Origin: Algoriphagus resistens
Lineage (GTDB): Bacteria > Bacteroidota > Bacteroidia > Cytophagales > Cyclobacteriaceae
Reading direction: 5' to 3'
Assembly (NCBI RefSeq): GCF_001442615.1
Contig: NZ_LMXN01000004.1
Location: 124,001 to 188,000 of the forward strand
DNA: 64,000 nucleotides
Shown here: positions 20,183 to 28,417 of the stretch, in pieces
Numbering within the stretch: position 1 is the first letter of the stretch
Layout: the number at the start of each line of letters is the position of its first letter
Program-made: the position numbers and the translations under genes
The notes under the pieces: model-generated
Told to the model about the DNA's origin: nothing
Databases searched by the model: none
The model's input: the letters and a program-made list of their open reading frames with translations, nothing else

Positions 20183-20512
20183 ATATGTATGCTCTGAGGT
20201 ATGTTTTGAATTTACCCGCCAAAGTTATCACCTATTTTCTGAATATACAGACGGCAGAATAACCTAGGAAATAATAAAGCCAACCAAACCACCAGCTTTG
20301 TGGATGGACCGAATACATAAAAAAACAACTTCCCTTGATTCTAATCTGACAGTATGCTTTAAAGCTATCTATAGAGTGGGTATAATACCTTTTGCGATCG
20401 AATATAATCGGTTGGTATCACCTTTAAGCCAATCCGCTAGGCAGTCCTGTCATAAATGAGGTAACTGGCCCCACTGATTATCGTGTTTTCAGGCTTAGCG
20501 TTTTGAGTAAAA
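20183..20512. other. Gap without a recognisable gene
   Basis: I see no gene or strong promoter in this stretch. It ends at the terminator of the His-rich lipoprotein gene. Confidence 0.4.
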
Positions 20513-20516
20513 AAAT

Positions 20517-20552
20517 AAAAAAGCTGTCTGGAAAATCCCCAACAGCTTTTTT
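20517..20552 (-). terminator. Terminator of the His-rich lipoprotein gene
   Basis: Arms AAAAAGCTGT (20518-20527) and ACAGCTTTTT (20542-20551) are perfectly complementary, with extra TGG/CCA pairing inside. On the minus strand the stem ends in a T-rich run. It starts about 20 nt after the gene's stop codon. Confidence 0.75.
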
Positions 20553-20572
20553 AATCAACCAAATGTTAATTC

Positions 20573-21277
20573 TCAATGATCGTGCTCATGCTCTGCATGA
20601 ATTTCAAAATTTAGCGTCAGAATATCCTCTCCTGGAAACCTGGAGGCGTAATCGTCTGCATTCCAATCGACTCTTTCTACAGCTGCTTTGGTATCTGAAG
20701 AACTGAATTTACGAATTACATAACTCACATCCATTTCACCTTCGTTGGACTCACCTACTGTGAAGTAGCTTAAGATTCCAGTAGTTTCGTACTTTCCGCC
20801 GATTTCTGTGCCATCACCATAAGTTAGATCGCGGGGTTGGAATATAGCGCCTGTTTCATCCGCTGTCTCAGGATTGAGTATAAAATCTCCTCCGATAAGA
20901 AAAGCTTTGTAAAAGTCAGCAGTAGCCTTATCCGTGGTGAAATCACCTTCTACTCTATTGCCTTGGTAATCCCAGGCCTGTAACTCGACCTTATAAATGC
21001 CATCGGGGTCCAAATGTAAATGCCCCCCTGAAAGCGCATTTCCATCAGCATCAAATTCGAGTATAGATGATTCTCCTTCAGTTGCTGTATTAATACCATG
21101 AAAATGGTCTCCATGTGCACTCAAGTCCTCACCTCCCGAAATCTCAGTAAAGACCAGATTTGCCTTTTCAATCCCGTTCAGGATTATCGGCTCTGGATCA
21201 TCTTCTGAACATGAAAATGTCAGAAATGAACCGAAAAGAAATGCGGGGATTAAAAATCTTCTGTTGTACTGTTTCAT
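20573..21277 (-). CDS. Histidine-rich lipoprotein, probable zinc-binding (Zur-like regulation)
   Basis: The ATG at 21277 gives a 234-residue lipoprotein (FGSFLTFSCSEDDPEP). The ATG 45 nt further upstream is unlikely because it puts polar residues before the signal peptide. Three histidine clusters are visible: HGDHFHG, GGHLHLD and a C-terminal HAEHEHDH. No named domain is recognised. The gene has its own promoter (TATTTTTG at 21333-21340) overlapped by two Zur-like palindromes that also occur before the ZnuD-like receptor gene at 25439. A role in surface or periplasmic zinc capture is inferred from the histidines and shared operators. Confidence 0.82.
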   Translation of the reverse strand: MKQYNRRFLIPAFLFGSFLTFSCSEDDPEPIILNGIEKANLVFTEISGGEDLSAHGDHFHGINTATEGESSILEFDADGNALSGGHLHLDPDGIYKVELQAWDYQGNRVEGDFTTDKATADFYKAFLIGGDFILNPETADETGAIFQPRDLTYGDGTEIGGKYETTGILSYFTVGESNEGEMDVSYVIRKFSSSDTKAAVERVDWNADDYASRFPGEDILTLNFEIHAEHEHDH

Positions 21278-21332
21278 AAATAAATGATGGTAATTAAAAT
21301 TTTGTTGATTTAGGTTGATCAAATCTCATTAC

Positions 21333-21385
21333 CAAAAATACAACATTGTTGCATAAAAAAAATGTTTATTTGCAATATTGTTGCA
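21333..21385 (-). promoter_or_regulatory. Promoter with two Zur-like 15-bp palindromes
   Basis: The two palindromes are TACAACATTGTTGCA (21339-21353) and TGCAATATTGTTGCA (21371-21385). Their starts are 32 bp apart, about three helical turns. The minus-strand -7 element TATTTTTG (21333-21340) touches the first box. The same motif (TGCAA-N5-TTGCA) appears twice before the receptor gene. The name Zur is inferred from the linked genes; the repeats themselves are seen directly. Confidence 0.7.
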
Positions 21386-21439
21386 TAAATAAGTTACAAA
21401 ATACCTGATCAGGCTGATGAGCGGTAAAGCTGTTCAGAC

Positions 21440-21910
21440 TCATTCTATTTTTATACTGATCCCCTGAATGGTCTGCCAGCCTTCCTTATCAGTAAGCCTA
21501 ATCATGAAGTGGTAATCTCCAGGATCAATGTCTGAAGGAACATCGATTTCAGCTTCGGCTTCATACTCGGCTAGCCCAGTGGGAATAGTGTAGGTCTGTA
21601 TAAATAACATAGGATCTACGGCGGTTTTAATTGGGTTCTGATTACAGTCGTTCACCTCGGTGCTATGTGTATGGTGATCAAAATTGTGGTGTATATCCAG
21701 ACTATAACCACCCAATTCCACATTATCCCTGAATAATGCCTTAAACTGGATCTTCCCTCCCCTTTCCACGATACTGCACTGTACTGGAAAAGTATTCTCA
21801 GTGTCGATTATCTCAGGGTATTCCAGATCGATTGCTGGCTTTTCCTCTTCCCCGCAGGCTGTCAGCAAAAAAATCATTATTAAAACTAATTTGTAAATTT
21901 TCATATTCAT
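21440..21910 (-). CDS. DUF4625 lipoprotein (short form)
   Basis: This 156-residue lipoprotein has the signal MNMKIYKLVLIMIFLLTACG with Cys in LTACG, then one Ig-like DUF4625 domain. It includes a histidine-rich stretch (DIHHNFDHHTHSTEV) and the family closing DPGDYHFMIRLTDKEGW. Either Met 1 or Met 3 could start translation. It lies after a longer DUF4625 gene in the receptor operon. DUF4625 proteins recur beside TonB receptors in Bacteroidota; the histidines here suggest metal binding. The function is otherwise unknown. Confidence 0.85.
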   Translation of the reverse strand: MNMKIYKLVLIMIFLLTACGEEEKPAIDLEYPEIIDTENTFPVQCSIVERGGKIQFKALFRDNVELGGYSLDIHHNFDHHTHSTEVNDCNQNPIKTAVDPMLFIQTYTIPTGLAEYEAEAEIDVPSDIDPGDYHFMIRLTDKEGWQTIQGISIKIE

Positions 21911-21966
21911 CTGTTTATAAACGATTTCACATGGTCAATCATCCCTCCACGTGCTCTCATCTTCAT
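21911..21966 (-). repeat. Structured intergenic repeat, short degenerate unit (locus R1)
   Basis: The unit begins directly at the start codon of the short DUF4625 gene with CTGTTTATAA, as the unit at 22985 does. It keeps CACATGG, AATCATCC and a terminal TTCAT. About 55 bp remain of the usual 90-100 bp. It lies inside the operon. Confidence 0.5.
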
Positions 21967-22051
21967 GCCAAAGGAGGATCAATTTTACCAATTCAATTTT
22001 CAAATACTGGCAGTCGGGACTATGTAGACCAGATTACTTTTCTACCAAGAT

Positions 22052-22984
22052 TTAAACCCCAGATACTTTCAGCTCGAAATAATGATATAAACTGATGTCA
22101 TATGTGGAATTGGTATAGACAACACCAAAGTAGTATTCACCGGGTTTCCATGCATTTTCCCCGGTTGTCAAATCGCCGGCGGGAATGTTATTATCTGTAG
22201 GAGAACCAATTTTAAACTCAGGGGTTGGACGAAGAAAACCACCGCTGCCATCATAAATAACATTGGCAAATGAATACACATCCTCTTCATTTTCATGGGC
22301 ATAATAGTCATATACAATTACCTTGGAAAAATCAATGGCATCCACAGATTCAGGTCGATGGTTAAGATCTTTTCTAATGAGCAAAAGATACATTTTTCCA
22401 TCCCCCTTTACATTGTTTATAGTCACATCAGATTTAAGGATTTCATCTTTGGAGAATTCTACATTTTCCGGATTGATCAAGTCTTCGTTCACGTAGTGAA
22501 AATCCCCTTGGTCAGTAGTAATCATCCAAATATACAGTAAGGGGTCTACCGCCAGGTTTGAAGGGGCAATTATCTGAATTTCAGCTTTTTCCTCCAATAT
22601 GGTCCCATTCTCATCGGTGACGATGATGGTGAATTCGTATTTTCCTTCCACAGCTTCTTCAGGTATATCAAAATGCTGATGTATGTTGGTATTTTTTGCT
22701 CCCTTAAACTGCTCCCAGGTCAATTCAAAATTCCAATCGCCGGCATAAGTCTCGCCCGCTATGGGCTCAATCTTCACCTGGACCAAGTCAATCTTATCCC
22801 CTGCTACAATGTCAGCATTGAGGTGAAAATCCCTTCCTATTACCCCGATGTGATTATTGCCAGAGCCTATCTCCACATTTTCTATAGTGGGTACAGGTAA
22901 AATTGGGTCTGGATCATCTTTGCAAGAGCTGATGAATAAGGAAAATAGAAGTGCGATGAGTAATACGTTGGTTTTATTTTTCAT
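22052..22984 (-). CDS. DUF4625 lipoprotein (long form, two domains)
   Basis: This 310-residue lipoprotein (LLFSLFISSCKDDPDP) has an N-terminal DUF4625 Ig-like domain (about 30-140; IENVEIGSGNNHIGVIGRDF, NIHQHFDIPEEAVEGKYEFT). A second beta-rich region follows from about 145. The last part ends in GEYYFGVVYTNSTYDISLYH. It is the second gene of the ZnuD-like receptor operon, after a 211-bp gap filled by two structured repeat units. It is probably a surface or periplasmic partner of the receptor; its ligand is not known. Confidence 0.85.
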   Translation of the reverse strand: MKNKTNVLLIALLFSLFISSCKDDPDPILPVPTIENVEIGSGNNHIGVIGRDFHLNADIVAGDKIDLVQVKIEPIAGETYAGDWNFELTWEQFKGAKNTNIHQHFDIPEEAVEGKYEFTIIVTDENGTILEEKAEIQIIAPSNLAVDPLLYIWMITTDQGDFHYVNEDLINPENVEFSKDEILKSDVTINNVKGDGKMYLLLIRKDLNHRPESVDAIDFSKVIVYDYYAHENEEDVYSFANVIYDGSGGFLRPTPEFKIGSPTDNNIPAGDLTTGENAWKPGEYYFGVVYTNSTYDISLYHYFELKVSGV

Positions 22985-23085
22985 CTGTTTATAATTGTTT
23001 TAAGATGGTCAGATGGAATCTATGACGATTAAAATAATCATTGCCCTGTGTGTTTTAATGATGATTTTAATCGTGTCGATTTCAT
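22985..23085 (-). repeat. Structured intergenic repeat, type B unit (locus R2)
   Basis: This 101-bp unit abuts the start codon of the long DUF4625 gene. Perfect 11-bp arms ACGATTAAAAT (23025-23035) and ATTTTAATCGT (23064-23074) enclose a second stem TCATT (23038-23042) / AATGA (23057-23061). It ends with TCGATTTCAT like every full unit. On the minus (sense) strand it begins ATGAAATCG but stops after 15 codons. Confidence 0.8.
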
Positions 23086-23177
23086 ATGATTATAATTTGT
23101 CTTTTAAAGGCCATATGGAATCTCACATGCATTATAATCATCCCGGTGTGTGACGTTTTCGTCATGCTCGATTTCAT
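23086..23177 (-). repeat. Structured intergenic repeat, type A unit (locus R2), with a 31-codon ORF
   Basis: This 92-bp unit lies head-to-tail with the type B unit. Perfect 11-bp arms ATGATTATAAT (23086-23096) and ATTATAATCAT (23131-23141) form one stem; TGACG-TTTT-CGTCA (23151-23164) forms a second. The minus strand carries an ORF 23177-23082 starting MKSSMTKTSHTGMIIMH, whose TGA overlaps the ATG of the next unit. Confidence 0.8.
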
Positions 23178-23195
23178 GATAATAGAAGGTTTTAA

Positions 23196-25439
23196 TTAAA
23201 ATTGGTAACTAAGGGAGAGAGTGATGTTTCTACCAGCCTCTGGTAGGTTAATCAGCCTATAAAAACTGGTGTGGTTCAGATAAAGCGTATTGAATAGGTT
23301 CTGTACCTGGGCATCGACCTGAATTTGCTGTTGTAAGACCGTAATGCCAGAACCTACACGCAGGTTCACCAACTGATAGCTTGGGGTAACTTTCTCCGGT
23401 GGCACGACATCGCTTTGATCAGCAGTTATTCGAAAATCAACTGCAACATAAGGATTGCTAAAAACCCCTTTATACGATGGCTTATATGTGGCATTCAGGA
23501 TGCCAGAAGGTGGTGGTGAAAAAGGCAGGGTATAACCTCTCTTTGCCCCTGATTTTTGCTCACTGTAAACATATTCCCCGACGAATTCAAAACTTAGCTT
23601 CTCAGTCAGTTGATGAATCACGCTCAATTCAGCACCGTAGCGAAGTACTTCAGCCTGTGTATAGTTAAAAACCTGGTTCCCGGCACCATACAGAATATCC
23701 AATCTGGCAGTCGGGTTAAGATAGATGTAGTTGGAGAAATAATTGACAAATGGACTGAAAGAGACTAACCACTTTTCCTTTTTCAGCTCTGCTCCCAGAT
23801 CAAACTGCAGGGAGCGCTCCGGACTTAAGTCTGCATTGCCGAGTTCGTATCGGAAATAATGATAATTCACTCCGTTGGCCGCGAGCTCTTTGGCGATAGG
23901 CATGCGGAAACTGGTACCCAGATTTCCCTTTAGGATAAGATCTCCTGGAGTAAAATTAAATCCAACCGACCAGATCAGGCTGTTAAAATCTCTCTGGAAT
24001 TCCTCTGCCCTGTACAGATAATCCGACTCCCTAACTTGAGAAGCATCATCTACACTGGGGAACCAATCCTGGTATTCCTCTACATCGATCCGGCTGTGGT
24101 CGTATCGCAGGGCAGCAGTAAGTTGCCAAATTGGACTGAATTTGAATTTATCTATTGCATAAAACCCATAACTGTATTGTTGAAATGCCGGGATCAGAAA
24201 CCCCCAGCCACCAATGTCATTATGCTGATATTCGCCACTGGCCCCGAAAGCTATTTCGTGAGTATCCAAGAAGAGCTCATCTTTAAGATTGAACGAGAAA
24301 ACTTCCTTGTCAAATGCCCGTTCCAGGTCAGAAGGATAAAGCATTTCAGACGGATAAGATGCCGGCATATAGCCATGATTGACATATTGGCTCCACTCTT
24401 TACGGTCATTTCGCTGATAGCCCAGATCAAGCTGAATGAAACTATTGCCGACAGCATAGTTGGATTTATTGATCACTTTGGTGTGCCTGACTTCCTGAAA
24501 AGGCAACATGATATCCCGGCTGGAACGGTCATGAAGTTCCGTGTCCACCTGCCGGGGTTCTAACCCATGGGCATTGGCAAAAAAGCCGGACTTCGTACTG
24601 ACACTGCTCACAGAAAATGTATTTCGGAAGTGTTTACCGAGATAGCCAGCTCTTACTGAAAAATCAAGTTCTTTGCCAGCAGAATTCCTGACTTGCCCCT
24701 GGTGCAGCACCACGCCAAAATCATACACAAATACAGAATCGGTCGGGACTTTAAAATCTCCATAATCAGCCAATGTGACCCTGCCCTCAGCAAACCACTT
24801 GTTCTTTCTGGCAAATAAGTTAGCAGAACCTCCAAACCAGGCATTGTTTGACCGGTACCCGACTTCTATAGAGCCTCCGAAACCATCTTCTGTAGGTGGC
24901 AGCTTTTCCCGGATATCTATTACACCAGCTATGGCGTCCGAACCGTATTTAAAGGACGAAGGCCCTTTAATGATCATGATCTGATCAGCGGCGTATTGAT
25001 CCACCTCAAGACCATGATCAGCACCCCATTGCTGCCCCTCATGTTTGATTCCATTCTCCACCACCATCACCTGATTAAACCCAAGCCCCCGGATCAAGGG
25101 TTTTGAAGCCCCTGATCCAATTCCTATCATGCTGATTCCCGGCACTCGCTCAAGTGAATTCATCAGGCTTCCACCCCGGTTTTCACGGATAAAATCCTGC
25201 TTGAGCAACTGAATGCTGTTGGATTCCTCTCTGCGGATCATCTCTGCCTGATCGATGACCAACACTTCATCCAACTCCCGGATTTTAGAAGTTGTATCAG
25301 TTTGGGCATGATTTATAGAATCTATACCATAAGTCGTTTTACTATTGGAAACTTGAGCTATCTCCGATTCCATCAGGGAAATGCCTTCAGCCTCCCCTAT
25401 TGAAAACAAGCCAGAAAAAAGAAGAGTAAATGGGATCAC
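23196..25439 (-). CDS. TonB-dependent receptor, ZnuD-like (probable zinc receptor)
   Basis: The frame is open to a TTG at 25499, but the promoter -7 element (25462-25469) lies inside that extension, so translation must begin downstream. A GTG at 25439 gives MIPFTLLFSGLFSIGEAEG, a plausible signal peptide, and about 747 residues. The TonB box is ELDEVLVIDQAEM. The plug has SLMNSLERVPGISMIGIGSG, PLIRGLGFNQVMVVENGI and the HEGQQWGADHGLEVDQ motif typical of ZnuD-like receptors; the barrel ends in ITLSLSYQF. It heads an operon with two DUF4625 lipoproteins. The zinc assignment rests on family resemblance, Zur-like operators and His-rich partners. Confidence 0.88.
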   Translation of the reverse strand: MIPFTLLFSGLFSIGEAEGISLMESEIAQVSNSKTTYGIDSINHAQTDTTSKIRELDEVLVIDQAEMIRREESNSIQLLKQDFIRENRGGSLMNSLERVPGISMIGIGSGASKPLIRGLGFNQVMVVENGIKHEGQQWGADHGLEVDQYAADQIMIIKGPSSFKYGSDAIAGVIDIREKLPPTEDGFGGSIEVGYRSNNAWFGGSANLFARKNKWFAEGRVTLADYGDFKVPTDSVFVYDFGVVLHQGQVRNSAGKELDFSVRAGYLGKHFRNTFSVSSVSTKSGFFANAHGLEPRQVDTELHDRSSRDIMLPFQEVRHTKVINKSNYAVGNSFIQLDLGYQRNDRKEWSQYVNHGYMPASYPSEMLYPSDLERAFDKEVFSFNLKDELFLDTHEIAFGASGEYQHNDIGGWGFLIPAFQQYSYGFYAIDKFKFSPIWQLTAALRYDHSRIDVEEYQDWFPSVDDASQVRESDYLYRAEEFQRDFNSLIWSVGFNFTPGDLILKGNLGTSFRMPIAKELAANGVNYHYFRYELGNADLSPERSLQFDLGAELKKEKWLVSFSPFVNYFSNYIYLNPTARLDILYGAGNQVFNYTQAEVLRYGAELSVIHQLTEKLSFEFVGEYVYSEQKSGAKRGYTLPFSPPPSGILNATYKPSYKGVFSNPYVAVDFRITADQSDVVPPEKVTPSYQLVNLRVGSGITVLQQQIQVDAQVQNLFNTLYLNHTSFYRLINLPEAGRNITLSLSYQF

Positions 25440-25448
25440 GAAATAAAA

Positions 25449-25498
25449 TGCAACTATATTGCAAATATAACAAGAAACTTTATTGAAACAATGTTGCA
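25449..25498 (-). promoter_or_regulatory. Promoter with two Zur-like palindromes before the ZnuD-like receptor
   Basis: The two boxes are TGCAACTATATTGCA (25449-25463) and TGAAACAATGTTGCA (25484-25498, one arm imperfect). The minus-strand -7 element TATATTTG (25462-25469) lies between them and touches the first. A bound dimer at either box would block RNA polymerase. The motif matches the pair at 21339-21385. Confidence 0.7.
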
Positions 25499-25499
25499 A

Positions 25500-26017
25500 T
25501 TAAAAAAAGTGAAAGAAACAATAAATCCTTAGCTGCTTTAACGGCTGTCAGTCCCTGTAGTAGAGTCACTATATGATGCCCTACTACTATGACTGAAAAA
25601 AAATATCCTATTTATCGGTTTCTGATTTCAATGGGAATTCCAGGTACCCATAAGTACTAGTCAAACTCCTGCCCATAGACATTTCCAATGGTTGTAGTGC
25701 AATACAGTTTATTACCATACATCCGAAAAAGACACAAGCTCATTTCCAGCGGATTAGCTAGCCCATAGGATCCATAACACTTTGGCTGCTGGCATAGCCG
25801 CATCGCTACAATAGTACTTCAACAAAGATCCAACGGCTACCTGCTTATCAAATAGGCCAATTTTGGGATTTCTTCAGATTAAGCTCAAAATTGCATAAGA
25901 AAATTAAATTTTAAATGCAATGGAATTTAAAATTTTCTTTAACATTTTATAATTGTTTTACAATAATTGATTGCTTTTTTAAAGGCTTAATTTTATTCAT
26001 AAAACAATTAATGTATT
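25500..26017. other. Gap without a recognisable gene
   Basis: I see no gene here. The right third (about 25880-26000) is very AT-rich and contains a near-palindromic stretch around AATTTTAAATGCAATGG, probably the promoter region of the small gene at 26018. Confidence 0.35.
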
Positions 26018-26248
26018 ATGAAATTCTTTTATATAAGCTCAAAAGCTAATGATGACAATCAATTTTTATTACACAACAGGGACTGTCCAGATCTTCCCTC
26101 TAAATATGAGAGGGACTATGTAGGCCCTTTTAATTCAGCCTCCGAAGCATTAAGGCTTGTTCTGACAAAAAAAGAAAATATAAAAATCTGCCCGATGTGC
26201 GACTGTAATCGCGAAGTGTACATTATTAGCCAGAAACATGAGTTGTAG
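26018..26248 (+). CDS. Small cysteine-containing protein of unknown function
   Basis: This 76-residue protein has the layout of a small Bacteroidota family: an N-terminal strand (MKFFYISSKANDDNQFLLH), then CPDLP, a YVGPF turn, an alanine-rich helix (NSASEALRLVL) and a terminal cysteine knuckle ICPMCDC. The C-x-x-C plus the upstream Cys could bind a metal. There is no signal peptide, so it is probably cytoplasmic. It stands alone on the plus strand between two minus-strand operons. Confidence 0.7.
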   Translation: MKFFYISSKANDDNQFLLHNRDCPDLPSKYERDYVGPFNSASEALRLVLTKKENIKICPMCDCNREVYIISQKHEL

Positions 26249-26300
26249 ACCATTGGGAAACAATCCTCTTGAATAAGCGCTGCTAAAATACTCGAAATAA

Positions 26301-26341
26301 AACCATCATTAAAGTGAGAAATTGCCAATTTAATGATGGTT
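26301..26341 (-). terminator. Perfect 13-bp hairpin, probable bidirectional terminator
   Basis: Arms AACCATCATTAAA (26301-26313) and TTTAATGATGGTT (26329-26341) are perfect, with a 15-nt loop. On the minus strand the stem is followed by TTTATTTC, so it fits as the terminator of the sulfatase operon ending at 26554. It could also end the plus-strand gene at 26248. Confidence 0.6.
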
Positions 26342-26553
26342 CATTCCTTCAGATAATTCCAGTCAGTTCAAGCGGCAAGGCGTCCCACTTTCCATATTGA
26401 CCCTTGCCCCTGCCAGAAGCAATAAAACGGGAACACAAGCACAATCAAAAGTTTTCTTTGGTAGTGGAATCACTTGATTCGGCAAGCAACTTGAGGCAAA
26501 TAGTCTCTAACTCATTTACAGCCAGATCATTCTATCTCTGATCTATCAATGCA

Positions 26554-28188
26554 TTAATATATATTATCTGGTCGAGGGAATTCCCTCATCGGGCTATACC
26601 GGTGATAGGAATCAAATACTTCTTTGTCAGGACCGACTACTCTTGGATCTCCTGTTTTTTCCAACTCCTTCATTAGTGCCTTCTTCAATTCCTTTTCAAC
26701 TTTTTCAAAACGGAAACTCCCAATTAGATTGTTCAGGTTATCAGGGTCATTCTTTATATCAAACAATTCATACTCCGGCCGTTTATCCACCGCCAAACTG
26801 AAATACGGGATACCCGTTACCTGTTGTTGATGCTCAATAATGTATGATTTTGTAGGACTCCCATCGATATCGGTGTACGCCCAGTCCGAATGGTGTACCC
26901 CTTCTTCGTCAACTCCATGCAATGGCAATAGTTTATTATCTGGGCCAGGCTCTATCCGCTGCGGAGCTCCCGCTGGCCAACGATCCGGTTTCATATTCCA
27001 AATCAAAAGAAAACGCTCACTGCGGATAGCGCGCTGCGGATAGCCCCAATTTTGATATCGGGATGAGGAATGTCTTTCCCTACCAGAAAAAGCATACTTG
27101 CTTGATCGATCCACGATGCCCTGTTTAGTAGATTCCAAAATAGGTAGAATACTTTTTCCTGTAATTGGCATCATACCTTCGGGGCTTGTATGTGAAAGTT
27201 CAAGAATGGTAGGTGCAATGTCAGTGAAGCTGATGGGATCATCAACCACACGACCACCAGGAAAGTTTTTCGGATACCTCACAGCAAATGGCACATGAAT
27301 ACCATATTCATAGCTGTTGGCTTTAGCTCTTGGAAATGGCATGCCATTATCTGAAGTTACTATGACAATGGTATTTTCGAGTTCCCCAATTTCTTCTAGA
27401 TAAGAGAGCATCTGCGTCAAATGATTATCAACCCATTCAATCTCCACAGCATAATCAAGTAGATCTCCCCTCACTATATCATGATCCGGAAAAAAGCCTG
27501 GAAGCTCCACGTCCGACAATTTCTTATCTGTCCTTTTCCAAGAATCCTGTTCATAGTCTCGGTGTGGTTCAGAGGCGCCAAACCAGAAAAAGAAAGGATC
27601 GTCTCCACGGACTTTTTCCATGAAAAATTTAAAATTCTCAAAATAATTCAGGTTGCTTACCTTATTGGTTGGGCGCACGTCTTCGGGTGTTCCTGTCTGA
27701 TAGCGAATGTTACTATGGGCAATGCCTGCAGCATCCGACTCCCGCCACGTAGAATCCTGTTCATCACGGGCATACTGAAAAGGGGAAACTCCTTTTCCAG
27801 TACGACCTGTTGCATATCCATTAGCGCTGAGTAAATCCACAAATGGCACATATTTCTTCAACCAGGGAGCTGCGTGCTGTCCGGATTGCTCATTTTGCCA
27901 GTGATGTCTTCCTGTGATAAGAGCACTTCGAGACGGTGCACAGCCAGGCGAACCTGCAATGGCATTTCTAAAGTAAACCCCCTCACTAGCCACTTTGTCG
28001 AAGGCAGGCGTTCGGATAAACGGGCTTCCTTCAAAGCTTGTGTGGCCAAATGATTGATCATCACTGATGACAAACAGAATATTGGGACGGCTGTCCTCCT
28101 TTGACTTCACCTGAGAAAATCCGGATATCCAAAGAGTGAAAAGTAATAAATGAACAATTGTGAGAGGTTTGATATATCGGTAATTCAT
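26554..28188 (-). CDS. Sulfatase (formylglycine-dependent, S1 family)
   Basis: This 544-residue exported sulfatase has metal ligands in NILFVISDDQSFGHTSFEG (Asp 43-44) and the active-site signature CAPSR (Cys 83) followed by SALITGRHHW. Other landmarks are GYATGRTGKGVSPFQY, FFFWFGASEPHRDYE and TIVIVTSDNGMPFPRAK. The pattern is that of S1 sulfatases acting on carbohydrate or heparin-like substrates; the subfamily is not assigned. It is the last gene of SusCD locus 2, 229 bp after SusD, and the gap holds a degenerate structured repeat. Confidence 0.93.
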   Translation of the reverse strand: MNYRYIKPLTIVHLLLFTLWISGFSQVKSKEDSRPNILFVISDDQSFGHTSFEGSPFIRTPAFDKVASEGVYFRNAIAGSPGCAPSRSALITGRHHWQNEQSGQHAAPWLKKYVPFVDLLSANGYATGRTGKGVSPFQYARDEQDSTWRESDAAGIAHSNIRYQTGTPEDVRPTNKVSNLNYFENFKFFMEKVRGDDPFFFWFGASEPHRDYEQDSWKRTDKKLSDVELPGFFPDHDIVRGDLLDYAVEIEWVDNHLTQMLSYLEEIGELENTIVIVTSDNGMPFPRAKANSYEYGIHVPFAVRYPKNFPGGRVVDDPISFTDIAPTILELSHTSPEGMMPITGKSILPILESTKQGIVDRSSKYAFSGRERHSSSRYQNWGYPQRAIRSERFLLIWNMKPDRWPAGAPQRIEPGPDNKLLPLHGVDEEGVHHSDWAYTDIDGSPTKSYIIEHQQQVTGIPYFSLAVDKRPEYELFDIKNDPDNLNNLIGSFRFEKVEKELKKALMKELEKTGDPRVVGPDKEVFDSYHRYSPMREFPRPDNIY

Positions 28189-28302
28189 TTGTAATTAATT
28201 TTATTCTATCTCTATAACCTACCCCATGAAGAAGGAAGCAGATAGTATGTACTTAGTCTTGAACTGGGATCTACCGTTCCGCAGCCAGGTGTAAGATTTC
28301 AT

Positions 28303-28369
28303 TTGACTGCCGAACGATAGGTGATCCATAATCATCCAAATGTGTGTTGCTGTAACATGCTCGATTCCA
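28303..28369 (-). repeat. Structured intergenic repeat, degenerate unit (locus R3)
   Basis: The unit follows a TTTCAT at 28297-28302. It keeps ATAATCATCC, TGTGTGTTGC-TG-TAACA (a type A hairpin with one mismatch) and ATGCTCGATT. It is about 67 bp, lies inside SusCD operon 2 between SusD and the sulfatase, and has the same orientation as the genes. Confidence 0.6.
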
Positions 28370-28417
28370 GATGCCCGAAGGAGGATAAATATACATGTGC
28401 ATATTTATGTGTGCTGC

